A stretch of DNA of 64,000 nucleotides from Cycas panzhihuaensis. Its lineage: Eukaryota; Cycadophyta. Below are positions 60,755 through 64,000 of the stretch, piece by piece. Position 1 is the first letter of the stretch; the number at the start of each line of letters is the position of its first letter. The stretch lies in the NCBI GenBank assembly GCA_023213395.1, contig CM041465.1, positions 24,993,741 to 25,057,740 on the forward strand. The letters run 5' to 3'. The position numbers were made by a program, and so were the translations under genes. The notes beneath the pieces are model-generated. The model saw only the letters and a program-made list of their open reading frames with translations. It was not told the DNA's origin and did no database searches.

Positions 60755-60995
60755 TCTATTATATGAAGGATTTCTTTCATCTCTTTTTGATAGGTGAATA
60801 ATTGACTCTTATGGTCCTTAAGTTTTTTACTTTTAAATATCATAGGATAAAAAATTTATTTGATAATGATGCCTAAGATAAAACTTAAAGCATTAAATTC
60901 AAATTAAAATTGTTATAAAAAATTAGATGTGGCGAGTACTAGAGTGGACATCATAATGGTTTTAAGGTGATCGATAGCATCTATTACGATAATAG
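60755..60995 (-). pseudogene. pol: G3 RNase H, first half
   Basis: Minus-strand reading from the X-C junction leftwards: DAIDHLKTIMMSTLVLATSN, then a broken D-A-S block, IFKSKKLKDHKSQLFTYQKE and MKEILH, matching gypsy connection/RNase H blocks (AFxxLKxxMxxxPVLAxPxF, SKKL, YxKExLA). The last codons join the KWYQYLL of the second half across X-B. Confidence 0.82.
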
Positions 60996-61307
60996 TAAAG
61001 GAATGATGGATCTAGGAGATAAATCACTCACATGCACACAATGGCAATGGAGAATGAAAAAGAAGATGAAACAAGATATGAGAGTAAGCTTGGAGGTGAG
61101 AATGAATAATGACTCCCTATTTAAGATTTCACCTTTTATTATTAAGGGTGAGCGTTAGGGTTAGGATTTTCCCGCCTAATGACATGAACCTGAAATTACA
61201 TCTAAATGTATATAAAATACATTTCATTAAGAGACTAATGCTAATAATATATCCTAAGGTCACATAATTAATCTACACAAATGACCTTGATACATTAACC
61301 TCTTTCA
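60996..61307 (-). repeat. X-C 3' LTR (312 bp)
   Basis: On the minus strand it starts TGAAAGAGGTTAATG and ends CATTCCTTTA (terminal CA changed to TA). Same length as the X-B 5' LTR. Confidence 0.9.
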
Positions 61308-61318
61308 ATCCCCCCCTT
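61308..61318 (-). other. X-C polypurine tract
   Basis: AAGGGGGGGAT on the minus strand, abutting the LTR. Confidence 0.88.
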
Positions 61319-61796
61319 AATGGTGGAAGGTCATTTTTAGAAAATCTATTCTATGAGGTCTTCATTTGAGCCTTATTATTACATTGAAATTCTAAATGAC
61401 ACTTTTGTGGGAAAACCCTCATGCAGAATAAAAACCCACGAACTTTCTAAGATCTATAGCCCCTTTTATAAATTAAAATCGCTAAGGTGGCTCTTTGATG
61501 TAGCCTGATAGCCAAGTAGCTTAAATGTGTAGCTTAATCTACTAAGTCTCCATATACTGTTTGGTTATTCCCTATGCCCTTTTGGGTTTTCACAGGTTCT
61601 AATTTTCTAAAATAAGTACAACCTTTATCCTTCCATGCCCACATGGGTTTTTCACAAAAAGGATAAAGCAGAGACTTACCCTTATTCTTCTATGCCCACA
61701 AGGGGTTTTCATGAAGAGAATAGAGTATGATGATCCCGTTGCCATCTTCTTTGATCAATCAAAGATGGAGGCCCTAAGGCCAAGCTACCTTCAGAA
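61319..61796 (-). other. X-C 3' noncoding region
   Basis: Complement of the conserved X family 3' region, with the doubled unit around 61625-61735. No coding domain. Confidence 0.65.
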
Positions 61797-62290
61797 CTAT
61801 TCAAACTTCACCCTTTGCAGCAGTTTGGTGAAGATATCGGCAACTTGATCTGCTGTAGGACAGTAATCTAATTGAATTGTGTCATCATGAATAAGTTCCT
61901 TAATCTTGTGGACTTTCATACTTATGTGTTTGGTACAATCGTGAAATACAGGATTTTTCGCCATGCAGATTGTTGATTGATTATCCACATGAAGACTCGT
62001 AGGACTTGTTTGGGTGATATTCAATGTTTCCAATAATTTTCTCAGCCATATCACCTCTTTACTAGTCTCAGAAGCATCAATGTATTTAGCTTCGACAATT
62101 GAATCTGCAACTATCTTCTTCCATCTGGATCTCCATGATATTAGTGTTGTTCCAAGAAATGTTACATACCCAGACAGATCTTCCTGTATCTTTATCTCTT
62201 GCAAAGTATAAGTATGTCTATGCAGAAAGCTTGAAGCCTGAATTAGGTTCATACAACAGACCATATTTACTGGTCATCTTAAGGTATCTT
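61797..62290 (-). pseudogene. pol: X-C RNase H
   Basis: A 155-codon open minus-strand stretch covers nearly the whole domain: GYVTFLGTTLISWRSRWKKI, VEAKYIDASETSKEVIWLRK, LHVDNQSTICMAKNPVFHDC, TKHISMKVHKIKELI and QVADIFTKLLQRVKF. The order and wording match copia RNase H, including the acidic A-E-Y position (here A-K-Y), D-N-x-S and A-D-I-F-T-K. The A-K-Y change removes a catalytic-block Glu. A short frame change separates it from RT near 62270-62310. Confidence 0.92.
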
Positions 62291-62310
62291 AACACTCACA
62301 CTGTTGCCTG

Positions 62311-63340
62311 CTAATGATTATGCTTAGGATTTGTCATGTAACGAGCAAGAATGCTGACAGAGTGTATAATATCTAGCCTTGTATTGGTAGTGTAGATGAG
62401 ACTACCTACAAGTTTCCTATAGAGTATTGCATCTACCTCCCTAGTGTCACCTTCAGCTGAGAGTTTGGTGTTAGGGTCCATAGGTAACATCACTGGTCGA
62501 GCATCTTCTAACTGAAACTTGGTTAGAAGATCGTTGATGTATTTTTCTTGGGAGAGGAAAATTTTTCTATTCTTTTGTGTTACTTTAATTCCCAAGTAAT
62601 ATTTCATCAAACCAAGGTCAGACAATTCGAACATTTTGCCAAGGTCCTTTTTCAACTGGCTTATTGCATGTTCACTATTACCTGTTATTAGCATGTCATC
62701 CACAAAGATTATCAGATAAGTGACTTTATCCTTATGGTGCTTGATGAACAATGTTGCATTAATATCTTGATAGTCATAAACCTCATATCCAAGTTACCTC
62801 ATCTTTTCAGACAACTTGGCAAACCAAGTGCAAGGGGCTTGTTTAAGGCCATACAAGGACTTTCTGAGCCTTCAAACCTTATGCTCATTACCTTCGATCT
62901 CATATCCTTCTGGCTGAACCATGTAAATTTCTTCTTGAAGATCTCCATTGAGAAATGCAGTCTTAATATCGAGTTGGTGGATTTTCCAACCCTATTGAGA
63001 AGCCAAGGCCATAAGAGTTCTAATTATAGGCCACTTGGTTATAGGTGCAAAGACTTTAGTGTAGTCAATGCATTCCCTTTGTGTAAATCCTTTAGCTACC
63101 AACCTCGTCTTATGTTTTTCAAGGGTGCTGTCTGATCTATATTTATTTTTGAACACCCATTTATTTTGAACTACCTTTCTGCCAAGTGGTAGATCAACGA
63201 GCTCCCATGTACCGTTCTTGATAAGAGATTGGTACTCTTCGTTCATGGCATTTCTCCAAGCTGTATGCTTTACAGCTTCTTGGTACGTTAAGGGCTCTTC
63301 ATTAAGAGTAAGGTGCAATTCTGTTGGTTCAAGCTTAGTA
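62311..63340 (-). pseudogene. pol: X-C reverse transcriptase
   Basis: Two long open stretches. 62992-63318 begins MHLTLNEEPLTYQEAVKHTA and includes WRNAMNEEYQSLIKNGTWEL, LGRKVVQNKWVFKNKYRSDS and FTQRECIDYTKVFAPITKWP. 62311-62751 includes TYLIIFVDDMLITGNSEHAI with catalytic FVDD at about 62695-62706, SDLGLMKYYLGIKVTQKNRK and LYRKLVGSLIYTTNTRLDII. Between them, 62752-62991 is in frame with a few stops ([20 protein letters not shown] and SLYGLKQAPCTWFAKLSE). The best-preserved copia RT in the window, yet still interrupted. RT copies element RNA into cDNA. Confidence 0.94.
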
Positions 63341-64000
63341 TATAATGATTCCTACATCCTTGCTCTATAGGCACTTCGAGTGCCAGTTTTGCCCACCTCA
63401 TCTAGTTGTATGTCCTTATTGAACTGGCAGGCTTCTTGAGATCCTCGAGTTAGGAATGATGTCCTCATTTCCCCAACTTCTTTGTTCTTATTATGTTCAT
63501 TAAAATAATTATTTTGTGAGGAGGATGTTGACGTGCCTGAGAAAGATGGTCCTTTACCACTATTTTGTCTTTGTCAACTAAAGGTGGAGAGGATGGTTCT
63601 TCTATAATGGATTTACCTTTGTCGACTCTGTTATCTTCAAAAGATGGTGCTGGATGTGCACTCATTTATTCAAAGTCATAACTTGTATCCTCTAAGGCTC
63701 TATTATCAGCTTCCACTATTTGGAGTAATTTATGTCTGTCCCCCCCACCCCCCCCCCCTAATTTTGGAATCTGAACATCATACTTGAGAACATTATTGTA
63801 GCGGTGTGAGGGTGCTATGGAGTCTAATTTAAGTAACAGATCCTCTGTCTCCACAAAAATGACATCTCTGGTAATGATGATTTTTCATTGTGAAGGTATG
63901 AAGACCTTATACCCTTTCTTATCCATAGGGTATCAAACAAAGATGCCTTTAAGTGCCCTTGGCTAGAGTTTATTTCGATCTGCATCCAGAATATGGGCAT
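63341..64000 (-). pseudogene. pol: X-C integrase-to-RT linker and integrase tail
   Basis: Minus-strand open stretches at 63465-63665 (MSAHPAPSFEDNRVDKGKSI) and 63666-63854 (METEDLLLKLDSIAPSHRYN) form a Ser/Pro/Asp-rich linker as usual between copia integrase and RT. A C/G homopolymer region at about 63740-63759 encodes a Gly run. At 63850-63970 GIFVWYPMDKKGYKVFIPSQ and MKNHHYQRCHFCGDR-like strings are the integrase C-terminal tail. A similar linker stands in X-A at 46960-47330. Confidence 0.82.

Larger units (their letters stand above)
51521..60995 (-). mobile_element. G3: old Ty3/gypsy chromovirus, interrupted by X-B and X-C
   Basis: Minus-strand coding blocks appear in gypsy order from right to left: RNase H first half (60755-60985), [X-B], RNase H second half (52930-53061), integrase (about 52100-52600) and chromodomain (about 51540-51650). 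RT and gag are expected right of X-C, beyond the window. The X-B flanks join the RNase H frame exactly. Decay is heavy. Confidence 0.85.
60996..64000 (-). mobile_element. X-C: Ty1/copia element inserted in G3, continues beyond window
   Basis: Family X copy C on the minus strand. Its 3' LTR, polypurine tract, RNase H, RT and part of the integrase-RT linker are in the window. Integrase, gag and the 5' LTR must lie right of 64000. It has the longest open frames of the three X copies. The left flank, AATAG (60991-60995), is the expected target-duplication half. Confidence 0.9.

Noticed and set aside
62014-62314. Plus-strand open stretches of 65-71 codons
   Set aside because: Antisense to X-C RNase H.

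Overview
This window is AT-rich nuclear DNA of a land plant, most likely repeat-dense heterochromatin. The evidence is the set of LTR retrotransposons: plant Ty1/copia elements with UBN2-type Gag and plant Ty3/gypsy chromovirus-type elements. Every convincing primer binding site matches the 3' end of plant initiator tRNA-Met (TGGTATCAGAGC). I see no host protein gene, rRNA, tRNA or CRISPR array. Species cannot be fixed from the sequence. Nearly every coding region carries premature stops or frameshifts, so coding remnants are listed as pseudogenes.

Layout. 1-3560 (-): an old Ty1/copia remnant (C1), cut by the window edge. 5430-5810 (+): an isolated RNase H domain in otherwise anonymous DNA. 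9790-16505 (+): a structurally complete Ty3/gypsy element (G1) with paired LTRs, primer site, polypurine tract and a perfect 5-bp target duplication. 18270-23329 (+): a structurally complete, gag-only, non-autonomous copia-type element (C2) with a 3.7-kb noncoding leader. 25652-30658 (-): a Ty1/copia element (C3) with its 3' LTR but no recognisable 5' LTR. 31496-31856 (+): an LTR related to that of C3, in the opposite orientation. 32390-34330 (-): another copia fragment (C4). 35867-36409: a TA microsatellite of about 540 bp.

The right half is a nest. Three copies of one Ty1/copia family (called X here) are present: X-A (36410-49640, +), X-B (53062-60750, +) and X-C (60996 to beyond the window, -). 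X-A was invaded within gag by a chromodomain-bearing Ty3/gypsy element, G2 (38952-44735), with an ATCTC target duplication; X-B carries the uninterrupted version of the same site. X-B and X-C in turn lie inside an older minus-strand chromodomain gypsy element (G3, about 51520-60995). The G3 RNase H reading frame resumes across the X-B insertion.

How it fits together. The layers give a relative history: G3 and C1 are old, family X jumped into G3 at least twice, and G2 later jumped into X-A. X-C has the cleanest reading frames of family X and X-B the poorest. No element looks able to move by itself. The most unusual objects are the gag-only element C2, a leader motif it shares with unrelated-looking neighbours, a three-unit repeat of about 194 bp inside the G1 LTR, and the TA tracts abutting both ends of X-A.
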